Part shown: positions 8,640 to 17,176 of the stretch, in pieces
Numbering within the stretch: the first letter of the stretch is position 1
Layout of the letters: every line of letters starts with the position of its first letter
DNA from: Rhodoblastus sp964425315
GTDB lineage: Bacteria; Pseudomonadota; Alphaproteobacteria; Rhizobiales; Beijerinckiaceae
Assembly: GCA_964425315.1 (NCBI GenBank)
Contig: CAYRNB010000008.1
Coordinates: 1-51,653, forward strand
DNA length: 51,653 nt
Reading direction: 5' to 3'
The notes under the pieces: model-generated
What the model saw: the letters and a program-made list of their open reading frames with translations, nothing else
What the model was told of the DNA's origin: nothing
Database searches by the model: none
Made by a program: the position numbers and the translations under genes

Positions 8640-10730
8640 ATGACGCAGACAGCAGCGGTCACATCCGTCCAGCCGGTGGCCAAGAGCGGGCGCGACGTCG
8701 CATTCGCCTTCGGCATCGTCGCGATTCTTTGCATTTTCTTCCTGCCGATTCCGGCCTTTATGATCGACTTGGGGCTGGCTTTCTCCATCGCCTTTTCCGT
8801 GCTGATCCTCATGGTGTCGCTTTGGATCGAAAAGCCACTGGAATTTTCCGCCTTTCCCACCATTCTGCTGGTCGCGACCATGCTGCGTTTGTCGCTCGAG
8901 ATCGCGACGACGCGCCTTATTCTGAGCCATGGCGCGCAGGGCGTAGACGCCGCCGGCTATATTATCGGCGGCTTCGCGCAGCTGGTCATGGGCGGCGATT
9001 TCGTCATCGGCCTCGTCGTCTTCCTCATTCTCGTCACCATCAATTTTCTAGTCATCACCAAGGGCGCGACACGCATCGCGGAAGTCGGCGCCCGCTTTAC
9101 GCTCGACGCCATTCCCGGCAAGCAGATGGCGATCGACGCCGATCTTTCCGCCGGCCTGATCAACGACAAGGAGGCGCAATTGCGCCGCCGCGAACTGGAG
9201 GAGGAAAGCGCCTTTTTCGGGTCGATGGACGGCGCCTCGAAATTCGTGCGCGGCGACGCCATCGCCGGACTGATCATTCTCGCGGTCAACGTCTTCGGCG
9301 GCATCGTTATCGGCGTGACCCGTCACTCGCTCGATCTTGCCGCGGCCGCCAATGTCTACACCAAGCTTTCGGTCGGCGACGGTCTGGTGTCGCAAATTCC
9401 GGCGCTGATCGTGTCGCTCGCCGCGGGCCTCCTGGTTTCCAAGGGCGGCGTGCGCGGTTCCACCGAAAAGGCGGTGCTGGGTCAATTGGGCAATTATCCG
9501 CGCGCGCTTTTCGTCGCCAGCGGGCTTCTGCTCATTCTGGGCCTGACGCCCATGCTGCCGTTCTTTCCGTTCGCCGCCTTCAGCGGGCTGCTGGCTTTCC
9601 TCGGACACGCCATTCCGCAAAAACTGGCGAAGGAGCACGAGGCCCAGGCCGAGGCCCAGCGCGCCAACGAGGAGCAGGAGCGGATCGAGGCGAAGAATTC
9701 GGTCAAGGAATCTTTGCGCACCAATGAAATCGAACTGGTGATGGGCAAGCAGCTCGCGACGAAAATGCTGCTGGCGCAAAACGAGCTTTCCACCCGCGTC
9801 GCGCGCATGCGGCGCAAATTCGCAGTGCAATACGGATTTGTCGTGCCGGAGATCAAGGTTTCCGACAGCCTGACCGTGCCGCCCAAGAGCTACCAGATCA
9901 AAATCCACGGCGCCGTCGTGGCGACGCAGGAAGTCCGCATCGGCGATTATCTCATTATCAGCGGCGACGGAAAAAGGCCGGACACGCCCGGCGAGGACGT
10001 GCGCGAGCCGGCTTTCGGCATGAAGGCTTACAGCATTTCGGAAGCGTTTGTGGCGGAAGCCAAGCGCTGCGGCTTCAATCCGATCGACAATATGTCGGTG
10101 CTGCTCACCCATTTGTCCGAAGTGATCCGCAACAATCTGGCGCAGCTCCTGTCCTACAAGGACATGCGCGCCCTGTTCGACCGTCTGGGCCCGGAATACA
10201 AGCGCCTGCTCGACGAAATCAGCCCTTCGCAGATTTCCTATTCCGGCCTGCAGGCGGTGCTGAAATTGCTGCTCGCCGAGCGCGTCTCAATCCGCAATCT
10301 GCATCTCATTCTGGAAGCGATCGCCGAAATCGCGCCGCACGCGCGCCGCGCCGAGCAGATCGTCGAACATGTCCGCATCCGCATGGCGCAGCAGATCTGT
10401 GGCGATCTGGCGCAGGGCGGCGCCCTGAAGATTCTGCGGCTCGGCAACCGCTGGGACATGGTGTTCCACCAGAGCCTCAAGCGCGACGCCAAGGGCGACG
10501 TGGTGGAATTCGACATCGATCCGCGCCTCGTCGAGGAATTCGGCGAGGAGGCCTCGGCGATCATCCGCCGTCATATGGACGAAGGCGAACATTTCGTCAT
10601 CGTCGCCGCGCCGGAATCGCGGCCCTATGTGCGCATGATCGTCGAGCGGCTGTTCGCGACCTTGCCGGTTCTGTCGCATCTCGAACTGGCGCGGGGCGTG
10701 GAAATCAACTCCCTGGGAACGATTTCGTGA
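8640..10730 (+). CDS. flhA: Flagellar export gate protein FlhA
   Basis: A 696-residue export-gate protein. The first ~320 residues hold about eight transmembrane helices, and the FHIPEP signature (RFTLDAIPGKQMAIDADLS) is at 152-170. The rest is the cytosolic ring domain that docks substrates and chaperones. The ATG at 8640 (AAAGGGTTGAGC upstream) is preferred over the TTG at 8616, which adds eight poorly conserved residues. The stop overlaps the GTG start of fliR (GTGA), indicating coupled translation. Confidence 0.97.
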   Translation: MTQTAAVTSVQPVAKSGRDVAFAFGIVAILCIFFLPIPAFMIDLGLAFSIAFSVLILMVSLWIEKPLEFSAFPTILLVATMLRLSLEIATTRLILSHGAQGVDAAGYIIGGFAQLVMGGDFVIGLVVFLILVTINFLVITKGATRIAEVGARFTLDAIPGKQMAIDADLSAGLINDKEAQLRRRELEEESAFFGSMDGASKFVRGDAIAGLIILAVNVFGGIVIGVTRHSLDLAAAANVYTKLSVGDGLVSQIPALIVSLAAGLLVSKGGVRGSTEKAVLGQLGNYPRALFVASGLLLILGLTPMLPFFPFAAFSGLLAFLGHAIPQKLAKEHEAQAEAQRANEEQERIEAKNSVKESLRTNEIELVMGKQLATKMLLAQNELSTRVARMRRKFAVQYGFVVPEIKVSDSLTVPPKSYQIKIHGAVVATQEVRIGDYLIISGDGKRPDTPGEDVREPAFGMKAYSISEAFVAEAKRCGFNPIDNMSVLLTHLSEVIRNNLAQLLSYKDMRALFDRLGPEYKRLLDEISPSQISYSGLQAVLKLLLAERVSIRNLHLILEAIAEIAPHARRAEQIVEHVRIRMAQQICGDLAQGGALKILRLGNRWDMVFHQSLKRDAKGDVVEFDIDPRLVEEFGEEASAIIRRHMDEGEHFVIVAAPESRPYVRMIVERLFATLPVLSHLELARGVEINSLGTIS

Positions 10731-11479
10731 CGGCCTGGTCCTCGGCGATGGTCGCCTCGGTCCTCATCCTGTTCTGCCGCATCGGCGCCTGCCTGATGCT
10801 GCTGCCGGGATTTTCCTCGCCGCGCCTGCCGGTCCGCGCCCGCCTGTTCATAGCGCTGACGCTGACGCTGGCGTTGACGCCGACGCTCACTGCGGGAAAG
10901 CCCTTCGTCATCCCGGATTTAGGGACGCTCGCCGGCGATATTTTCGGCGAGCTTTTCATCGGCGGCATGATCGGCCTTCTCGGTCGACTCTATTTCCTGG
11001 CGCTCGAGACCATGATGATGGCGGCGTCGATGAATGTCGGGCTCAGCAATGCGCTCGGCGCGCCTCTCGACGAAACCGAAGGGCTGCCGCCCATGGCCCA
11101 GCTCGTCACTCTCACCGCGACCTGCCTGATCTTCGTTTCCGGCTTGCACTGGGAATTGATCCGCGGAATTGTCGCTTCCTATCGCGTCATGCCTGTCGGC
11201 TTCGCCCTGCGCCCGCAGGGGGCGTTGATCGCGGTCGCCAACGGCCTGTCGCGCACTTTCGTCATCGGCCTGCGCATCGCCAGCCCTTTCATTGTTTTCG
11301 CCGTCATCGTCAATCTGGCGATCGGGCTGATCAACCGGCTGACGCCGCAAATTCCGGTCTATTTCATTTCGGGGCCCTTCGTCATCGCCGGCGGCCTGCT
11401 GCTGCTTTATCTGGCGGCCGGGCCGATGGTCTCCGTCTTCATGTCCGCATTCGCCAATTGGGCGGTGAAGGGGAATTAA
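10727..11479 (+). CDS. fliR: Flagellar export gate protein FliR
   Basis: A 250-residue hydrophobic protein with about six membrane segments, forming the export-gate core with FliP and FliQ. Recognisable segments are FCRIGACLMLLPGFSSPRLP near the N-terminus and NVGLSNALGAPLDETEGLPP in the middle. Translation begins at a GTG that overlaps the flhA stop by four bases. Its stop in turn overlaps the ATG of the next gene by one base (TAATG). Confidence 0.95.
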   Translation: MTAWSSAMVASVLILFCRIGACLMLLPGFSSPRLPVRARLFIALTLTLALTPTLTAGKPFVIPDLGTLAGDIFGELFIGGMIGLLGRLYFLALETMMMAASMNVGLSNALGAPLDETEGLPPMAQLVTLTATCLIFVSGLHWELIRGIVASYRVMPVGFALRPQGALIAVANGLSRTFVIGLRIASPFIVFAVIVNLAIGLINRLTPQIPVYFISGPFVIAGGLLLLYLAAGPMVSVFMSAFANWAVKGN

Positions 11480-11874
11480 TGCGCAATCGACAGAAATCGC
11501 TGCAGCGGCTGCTGGCGGTCAAGACGCAATTGCACGAATTGGAGCAGGCGCGGCTGGCCGAGATCCAAAAGCGCAAGGAGGTCATGGCGGAGAGAAGACG
11601 CGCCATGTTCGACCTGCTCGGCGACGACAAGAATGACCGCTTCATTCTCGGCCTCGCCTGCCGCCAGATCAGCCGCGCGGACGAAAGCGAGCGCGAACTC
11701 GCGACGGCGGAGCAGGCGCAGAAGCAGGCTTTGCTGCAGCGAGGCGCGCAAAAGAAGGCGTTGGAGAAAATTCTCAAGGAGACCACACGCGCGCTGGAAC
11801 GCGACGCCGAGCGGCGCATTCTGCAGGAAATCGGCGAAAGCCTGGCGGCGCGTCCGCCGACAAGCCTGCGGTAA
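11479..11874 (+). CDS. FliJ-like small coiled-coil protein
   Basis: A 131-residue, highly charged, almost wholly helical protein (Lys/Arg/Glu/Gln-rich, long predicted coiled coil from residue 10 to 120). Its start overlaps the fliR stop, so it belongs to the export operon. Length, charge and coiled-coil character fit FliJ, the export chaperone-escort that joins FliI to FlhA. FliJ is poorly conserved, and here it is not next to fliI, so this assignment rests on context. No other function is suggested. Confidence 0.6.
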   Translation: MRNRQKSLQRLLAVKTQLHELEQARLAEIQKRKEVMAERRRAMFDLLGDDKNDRFILGLACRQISRADESERELATAEQAQKQALLQRGAQKKALEKILKETTRALERDAERRILQEIGESLAARPPTSLR

Positions 11875-11918
11875 GTTTAGCCGCCTAGTCTGTGGGAAAG
11901 CAGAAAGCGACCACGCCT

Positions 11919-12419
11919 ATGGCGATTTCTCCGGCATCCGACCTTATTCTCGACGTTGCGCGCGCCGCCGATCCGCAAAAGGCGGCGGCGACGACCCGGG
12001 CGCTCGCCGCCGCCTCGCTTGGCGCCGACGCCGGCGCGGGGTTCGCGGAAGCTTTCAACGGCGCGGCCAGAACGGCGGCGCCTGCGCCGACCTATTCCTA
12101 TCAGAATCCGGTTGTCTCGACACATGTCGCGAAGGAAAGCCGCGCGCAAAAGGCGGCGATCGGATTCGAAAGCGTTCTGCTCAAGACCTTCGTCGACGAA
12201 ATGTTGCCGAAGGACGCGGCCGACTTTTTCGGTTCGGGCGTCGCCGGCGATGTGTGGAAGTCGATGCTGTCACAGAAAATCGCCGATGAAATCGCGAAAT
12301 CGGGCGCGCTGAAGCTGACGGACCGGCTGTTTGCAACCCATCGCGATCTGCTGCGCTCGCCGCCCAGGAAAGGCGCGGTCGCGCCGGCCCCGGCGACACC
12401 GACGCGTATCAAGACCTGA
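11919..12419 (+). CDS. flgJ: FlgJ-type rod-binding protein lacking the muramidase domain
   Basis: A 166-residue protein. Residues about 75-130 (FESVLLKTFVDEMLPKDAAD, then VWKSMLSQKIADEIAKSG) match the FlgJ N-terminal rod-binding/rod-cap domain. The C-terminal peptidoglycan hydrolase domain of enteric FlgJ is absent and the protein ends in a short Pro/Ala tail. Hole-making in the wall must be done by another enzyme; the lytic transglycosylase at 49242 is the candidate. The ATG at 11919 is preferred over an in-frame upstream start at 11892. Confidence 0.85.
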   Translation: MAISPASDLILDVARAADPQKAAATTRALAAASLGADAGAGFAEAFNGAARTAAPAPTYSYQNPVVSTHVAKESRAQKAAIGFESVLLKTFVDEMLPKDAADFFGSGVAGDVWKSMLSQKIADEIAKSGALKLTDRLFATHRDLLRSPPRKGAVAPAPATPTRIKT

Positions 12420-12427
12420 GAGGCTCC

Positions 12428-12817
12428 ATGGTCGAGAAATGTGGCGCGGCGGCGCGACTGGAGACCAATGCGCATTTGGCCTTTTACGAGGCGATTGCGC
12501 GTATGGAGACCGTCGTCGATCAGGAAACGGAGCTGCTACGCGAAAACCGCGCGGTGGAATTGACCGAGTTCAACTGCCGCAAGCAGCAAGGCCTGCTGGA
12601 GATCAGCCGGATCTTGCGCAATTTCTCTTCTCTCGATCTCGAACGCGTCGATCGCCAATGCATCGGGCGCTTGTCGCGCAAGCTCGAGGCCAATCGCCAG
12701 ATGCTCGTCTATCACCTGAAGGCGATGGACGAAATCTCCGGGCTTCTCTCACGCGCCATTCAGGAGGCGGAATCGGACGGAACCTATGAGCGCCGCGCCT
12801 GCGGAGGCGGCGCCTGA
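12428..12817 (+). CDS. FlgN-like flagellar chaperone candidate
   Basis: A 129-residue helical protein eight bases after flgJ. It has the size, all-helical pattern and position of FlgN, the chaperone for FlgK and FlgL (LAFYEAIARMETVVDQETEL and FNCRKQQGLLEISRIL are amphipathic helices). FlgN sequences are weakly conserved, so the name is tentative. Its end overlaps an upstream in-frame extension of the following gene but not the chosen start of that gene. Confidence 0.6.
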   Translation: MVEKCGAAARLETNAHLAFYEAIARMETVVDQETELLRENRAVELTEFNCRKQQGLLEISRILRNFSSLDLERVDRQCIGRLSRKLEANRQMLVYHLKAMDEISGLLSRAIQEAESDGTYERRACGGGA

Positions 12818-12857
12818 AATCGCATGGGCCGCCCGGCCGCGCCCGCAGGAGGAGCCG

Positions 12858-13310
12858 ATGTTCAAAATGCTTGCCATCGCAATATGGGCGAGCGCAATCA
12901 CCGCGCTGGCGAGCGGCGCCGCCGCGCGTTGGGAGGCGTCGCGGCTTGCAGCGCCGAGCGCGGGATCTTCCGCGCCCGCCTACGAATATCGTAAGACCCA
13001 GGTGATCAATGTGCCGGTCATCGCCGACGGCGCCTTGCTCGGCTATGTCATGGCGCAATTCATTTACGGCATAAACGCCAAGGCGGCGGCGAAGCTCAAT
13101 GTCAGTCCCGACGCCTTCCTCACGGACTACGCATTTCGCGCCCTCTATGGCGATCCGAATCTCGATTTCCGCCATCTCGAAAAATATGACGTGACCGGCC
13201 TGACCAGGCGACTGAAAAACCTGATGAACGCCAAACTCGGGCCGGGCATGGTCAAGGACGTGCTGATCAAAAACTTCTCTTACATGCCAAAGGGTCAGAA
13301 CCCGCAGTGA
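12858..13310 (+). CDS. FliL-like single-pass membrane protein
   Basis: A 150-residue protein with one N-terminal transmembrane helix (about residues 4-22) and a periplasmic domain. The start at 12858 has a strong GGAGGAG ribosome site; an upstream in-frame ATG at 12786 would overlap the preceding gene. The C-terminal segment LTRRLKNLMNAKLGPGMVKD followed by VLIKNF resembles the end of FliL (…N…LGPG-V-DVLF). A true FliL is present at 36082, so this would be a second, divergent family member associated with the stator or basal body. This is inferred from pattern and place only. Confidence 0.55.
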   Translation: MFKMLAIAIWASAITALASGAAARWEASRLAAPSAGSSAPAYEYRKTQVINVPVIADGALLGYVMAQFIYGINAKAAAKLNVSPDAFLTDYAFRALYGDPNLDFRHLEKYDVTGLTRRLKNLMNAKLGPGMVKDVLIKNFSYMPKGQNPQ

Positions 13311-13436
13311 ATTCAAAACTCGCGCGAAAGGCCCGCGCAAGCTCGTCCCCCTAGGCTCCAGGACGAAAGACTGCCGATCGGCTCGAGCGCGGGATGACGA
13401 CGCGCCCGGCACGGGGCGAAGCGAGGGCGCTTGAGC

Positions 13437-15551
13437 ATGGGATTCTATCGTCTTAAATCGATTCACGCCGCATCCGCCGAGCCGGAAGATCCATTCGCGG
13501 CGCTGAAGGCTCTGCTTGACCCGCGGCTTGACGATATTGTCGAAAATTTCTACGCGGTCCTGCGGGCCGATCCGGAAAAAAATGCGGTCCTGTCCAGAGT
13601 GGCTGACGGTGAGGCGCTGAAAAGAGCGCTCAAGCGCCACTGGCGTTTCGCTTTGTCGCGCGCGCCCAACGAAGAGACGCGGAAGAATGCGGCGCGCATC
13701 GGCGACGCGCATGCGCGCGTGGAGCTCGATCCCGCCGCCTATATCGACGCTTACGCAGTCCTGTTCAAGGCGACCGCCGCCGTCGTTCTGACGAAAACGC
13801 CGCGCGAATCCGCGCTCGTCGCCGCTCTCGCCGACTCGCTCTTCGGCGATATGGGCGCAGCCCTGACCTCCTTCTTCGCCGGCATGGAGATGACGGCGCG
13901 CGAGCGCGAATCCTGCGAACTGGTGAAAAACGTCGAGACGGAAATGGATGTCTCGAACGCCATGGCCCAAACGCAATCGGATTCGCTGCGCGCCATCGTT
14001 GGCGGTCTCGACAAGGTCCTGACGGTTCTGCGCAATGGCGTCGCGCTGGTCAAGGATGGGACGGTCACCGCGTCGGATTCGATCGCCGCCGTGGCGGCCT
14101 CGGTCGAGGAACTGCACGCGTCGAGCCAGGAGGTCGGACGGCAGGCCAACGAGGCCAACTCCCTGGTCGGCGTCGCGGTGGAAAAGGCCGACGAGGCGGA
14201 ACAACGCTTTTCGCGGCTGGCCGCGGCGGCGGCGCGGGTGACGGAAATCGTCGGGCTGATCGCGGGCATTTCCAATCAGACCAGCCTGCTGGCGCTCAAC
14301 GCCTCGATCGAGGCGGCGCGCGCCGGCGAGAACGGGCGCGGATTCGCCGTCGTCGCCAATGAGGTCAAGTCGCTGTCCCAGCGCACCAATAACGCCACAC
14401 ACGAGATTTCCGGCCAGATTTCCGAAATCGAGACGGCGGCCAAAGCCGCGCTCGGAACGGTCAAGGACATGCGCGAAATCATCGGCCGCATCAGTGATAT
14501 CGCCGGCGCGGTGGCCCTTAGCTCCGGCCAGCAGATCGACGCCGTCCAGACGATCGGAGAAAGCGCCAATTCCGCCGCGAACGGCGCCGCGAGCCTTGAT
14601 TGCAGCGTCGATATGTTCACCGGCGCCAGCGCCGAGGCGGATGACGCGACGAAAAAGGTCAAGACCCAGGCGCAGCAGGTCAGCACTTTGTTCGAACGAT
14701 TGTCGCAGCGCATGACCGTCACACTGAGGAATTTCGCCGATGCGGATCGTCGGCGCTTTCCCAGGTCGCCGTGCAGGATTGCTGTGGAGATCACGTTGAG
14801 CGGCCGGTCGATCGCCGCGGAAATTGTCGAGATTTCCGAGGGCGGCGTCATCGTGAACGGCCTGGCGGAAAAATTTCCTTCGGGCGCGCAGGTCGATGCG
14901 GTTCTCAAGGACATCGGCCGGGCGCGCGCACGCGCTTCAGGAACTTCGGATTTCGGCCAGCGGCTGCAATTCACCGAAGTCCCGGCCCCTACCGCGGCCG
15001 AGTTGAAAAAGCTGATGCAGCGGCTGTTCGCCAAGGAGGAGGCTTTGCGCGCCATTGTGATCGACAAGGCGCAAGCGATTTCCTCGCTGTTCGAGGGCGC
15101 GCTGCAGGCGGGAAAAATCACGGAAGCGGATCTTTTCGACGTCAATTACGTCGCCATCCCGGACAGCAATCCGCAGCAATATCGCAATCGCGCCCTGGAT
15201 TTTCTCGACGAAAACCTGCCGCCGATCCAGGAGCCGATTCTTAACCTCGATCCCGCCGTGGTCTTTTCCGCCGCAGTGGACATCAACGGCTACCTGCCCG
15301 TCCACAACAAGAAATATTCGGCGCCGCAGGGCCCCGACCCCGTTTGGAACAACGCCAATTCGCGTAATCGTCGCATTTTCGACGATCTCACCGGCCTGAT
15401 GGCGGCGCGCAACACGCAAAAAATCCTGAGCCAAACCTATCCGCGCGATCTTGGCGGCGGCCGCATGGAGCTGATCAAGGACATTTCGGCGCCGATCTTC
15501 GTGCGCGGCAAGCATTGGGGCGGCCTGCGAATGGGGGCGAAAATTTCCTGA
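13437..15551 (+). CDS. Soluble globin-coupled chemoreceptor with PilZ and C-terminal sensor-like domain
   Basis: A 704-residue cytosolic methyl-accepting protein with no membrane helix. Residues ~15-150 form a protoglobin-like sensor. H92 in IGDAHARVELDP matches the proximal heme ligand of HemAT-type sensors, so oxygen sensing is likely. Residues ~190-430 are the coiled-coil signalling region with the hairpin tip NQTSLLALNASIEAARAGEN near 280, which contacts CheA/CheW. Around 436-510 is a PilZ domain (RRRFPR and EISEGG), expected to bind cyclic-di-GMP, although E replaces the usual D/N of the second motif. The last ~130 residues (VDINGYLPVHNKKYS, FVRGKHWGGLRMG) are a domain seen at the end of other alphaproteobacterial MCPs. 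The ATG at 13437 is preferred to the TTG at 13431. Confidence 0.9.
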   Translation: MGFYRLKSIHAASAEPEDPFAALKALLDPRLDDIVENFYAVLRADPEKNAVLSRVADGEALKRALKRHWRFALSRAPNEETRKNAARIGDAHARVELDPAAYIDAYAVLFKATAAVVLTKTPRESALVAALADSLFGDMGAALTSFFAGMEMTARERESCELVKNVETEMDVSNAMAQTQSDSLRAIVGGLDKVLTVLRNGVALVKDGTVTASDSIAAVAASVEELHASSQEVGRQANEANSLVGVAVEKADEAEQRFSRLAAAAARVTEIVGLIAGISNQTSLLALNASIEAARAGENGRGFAVVANEVKSLSQRTNNATHEISGQISEIETAAKAALGTVKDMREIIGRISDIAGAVALSSGQQIDAVQTIGESANSAANGAASLDCSVDMFTGASAEADDATKKVKTQAQQVSTLFERLSQRMTVTLRNFADADRRRFPRSPCRIAVEITLSGRSIAAEIVEISEGGVIVNGLAEKFPSGAQVDAVLKDIGRARARASGTSDFGQRLQFTEVPAPTAAELKKLMQRLFAKEEALRAIVIDKAQAISSLFEGALQAGKITEADLFDVNYVAIPDSNPQQYRNRALDFLDENLPPIQEPILNLDPAVVFSAAVDINGYLPVHNKKYSAPQGPDPVWNNANSRNRRIFDDLTGLMAARNTQKILSQTYPRDLGGGRMELIKDISAPIFVRGKHWGGLRMGAKIS

Positions 15552-15573
15552 CGCCCGGTGTGAGAAGTCCGCG

Positions 15574-16059
15574 CTAGAGATCGACGTTCTTGAGAAACTG
15601 GCCGAAGGCGGCGCGGCGCGGCGGCGTCAGGCGCGCATCCGTCACGGCTTCGGCGAACAGGGTGAGGCGCCGGCGGTCGTCGCAAGGTTCATCGAAGGCC
15701 ACGTGCTGAATGCCCACGGCGGCGCGCGCCGAATCGAGGCGCAGGCGGAAGAAGGTGGTGACGCCGCGCCAGCAGAACTCCATGTTCAAGGAAATCGTCG
15801 GCAAAGCCTCCCAGAGAACCTCGATGTCCGACAGCCAGGCGTAGCGCAGAGCGCCCGGCTTGAAATAGAGTTCGGCGGATGAATTGACCAGATCCTCAAG
15901 ATTGGCGCTGCGTTCGCCGCGCACATAGTCGATGAGGTCGATGACGTTGACGAGACGCATTTCCGTCGCGACATCGGCGACGTTTTCGGCGAGAATCTGC
16001 TCGCAGGCGAGTGTCAGTTCGGCCGGAAATTCGGCAAAGTTCATGAGGGTGGCCTTCAC
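15574..16059 (-). CDS. Conserved small protein of unknown function coupled to flhB
   Basis: A 161-residue soluble protein that I do not recognise. It is mixed helix/strand with no signal peptide, no membrane segment and no known motif. The GTG at 16059 overlaps the flhB stop by four bases (GTGA), so it is the last gene of the motA-to-flhB operon; an ATG at 16044 is an alternative that drops five residues. The C-terminal third is rich in Arg and Asp (DEPCDDRRRLTLFAEAVTD). Its place suggests a motor, export or regulatory accessory role, which is inference only. Confidence 0.75.
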   Translation of the reverse strand: MKATLMNFAEFPAELTLACEQILAENVADVATEMRLVNVIDLIDYVRGERSANLEDLVNSSAELYFKPGALRYAWLSDIEVLWEALPTISLNMEFCWRGVTTFFRLRLDSARAAVGIQHVAFDEPCDDRRRLTLFAEAVTDARLTPPRRAAFGQFLKNVDL

Positions 16060-17135
16060 TGTCTGCGCTGGCCGGCGCCGCGGCCGCTGAGGAAATGGAT
16101 CAACTCGGCGATGACGCGATAGAATTCCGGCGGAATCATCATGTCGACTTCGACACGATCATACATGGACCTTGCCAGAGCCTTGTCCTCGACGACGGGT
16201 ATATCGTGCTCCTCTGCGATTTCGCGGATTTTCAAGGCGATCAGATCCTGACCCTTGGCGACGACTTTCGGCGCGCCGCCCTCCGCGCGAACGTAGCGCA
16301 AGGCGATGGCGTAATGGGTGGGATTGGCGACGACCAGCGTCGCGGTCGGCACGGCGCTCATCATGCGCTTGCGCGACCGCTCCAGCGCCACAGAGCGCAA
16401 TCGCGCCTTGACCATGGGATCTCCCAGCAATTGCTTCTGCTCGTCCTTGACGTCCTGGCGGCTCATGCGCAAATCGCGCTTCCAGTGCAGGCGCGACCAG
16501 ACGATGTCCGCCGCCGCGAGGACGCAGACGGCGGCGGTGACGCCGGCGAGCAGGCGCAGGCCAATGGCGAGAAGGTGAGCTGGCAGTCCGCTGGGGTCGG
16601 AATAGACGCCGGCGATGGAATCGATGAGTTGGTTCTTCAGGACGATAGCGACAATAAAGCCGACGGCGAGCAGTTTGGCGAGGCTTTTCACGAATTCGGT
16701 CGCGCCGCGCGGGCTGACCAGGCGCGACCAGCCGGCGAGCGGCGAAACGCGATCCCATTTCGGCGTGATCCGTTCGCTGGCGATGCGCGGCGGATTCTGG
16801 CCGAAGGAAGCGGCCAGGGCGGCGACGGCGAAGAGCACTAACGTAGGCAGCAAAAAGACGCCTGCCGCTTCGGCGAGCAGGACGAACAGCGCGTCGGCGT
16901 TGCGGCCGCCGCTCAATGGAATCTGATCGCATTTGTCGAGCAGCTGCTGCAGGAGGACCGCCAGCCGCGTCGCGCCGGAGCGAAGAAAAAAAGAGCAATA
17001 GAGCAGGGCGGCGATCAGGCTGGCCGCCAGCGCGGCTTCGCGGGAAAAAGGCGTGTCGCCCTTTTCGATCGAATCCTGCAGACGCTTTTCGGTCGCCTCT
17101 TCGGTCTGGCTTTCCTTGTCGGGCTTGTCGCTCAT
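16056..17135 (-). CDS. flhB: Flagellar export switch protein FlhB
   Basis: A 359-residue protein with four membrane helices (roughly residues 30-210) and a cytosolic C-terminal domain. The autocleavage motif NPTH is at 271-274 within VVANPTHYAIALRY; cleavage there lets the gate switch from rod/hook to filament substrates. The N-terminus (DKESQTEEATEKRLQDSIEK) is typical. It lies 41 bases after fliG on the minus strand. Confidence 0.97.
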   Translation of the reverse strand: MSDKPDKESQTEEATEKRLQDSIEKGDTPFSREAALAASLIAALLYCSFFLRSGATRLAVLLQQLLDKCDQIPLSGGRNADALFVLLAEAAGVFLLPTLVLFAVAALAASFGQNPPRIASERITPKWDRVSPLAGWSRLVSPRGATEFVKSLAKLLAVGFIVAIVLKNQLIDSIAGVYSDPSGLPAHLLAIGLRLLAGVTAAVCVLAAADIVWSRLHWKRDLRMSRQDVKDEQKQLLGDPMVKARLRSVALERSRKRMMSAVPTATLVVANPTHYAIALRYVRAEGGAPKVVAKGQDLIALKIREIAEEHDIPVVEDKALARSMYDRVEVDMMIPPEFYRVIAELIHFLSGRGAGQRRQ

Positions 17136-17176
17136 GCGCGCTCGTCGTTTGCCTTCGATTCGCTTTGGTCAAAACG

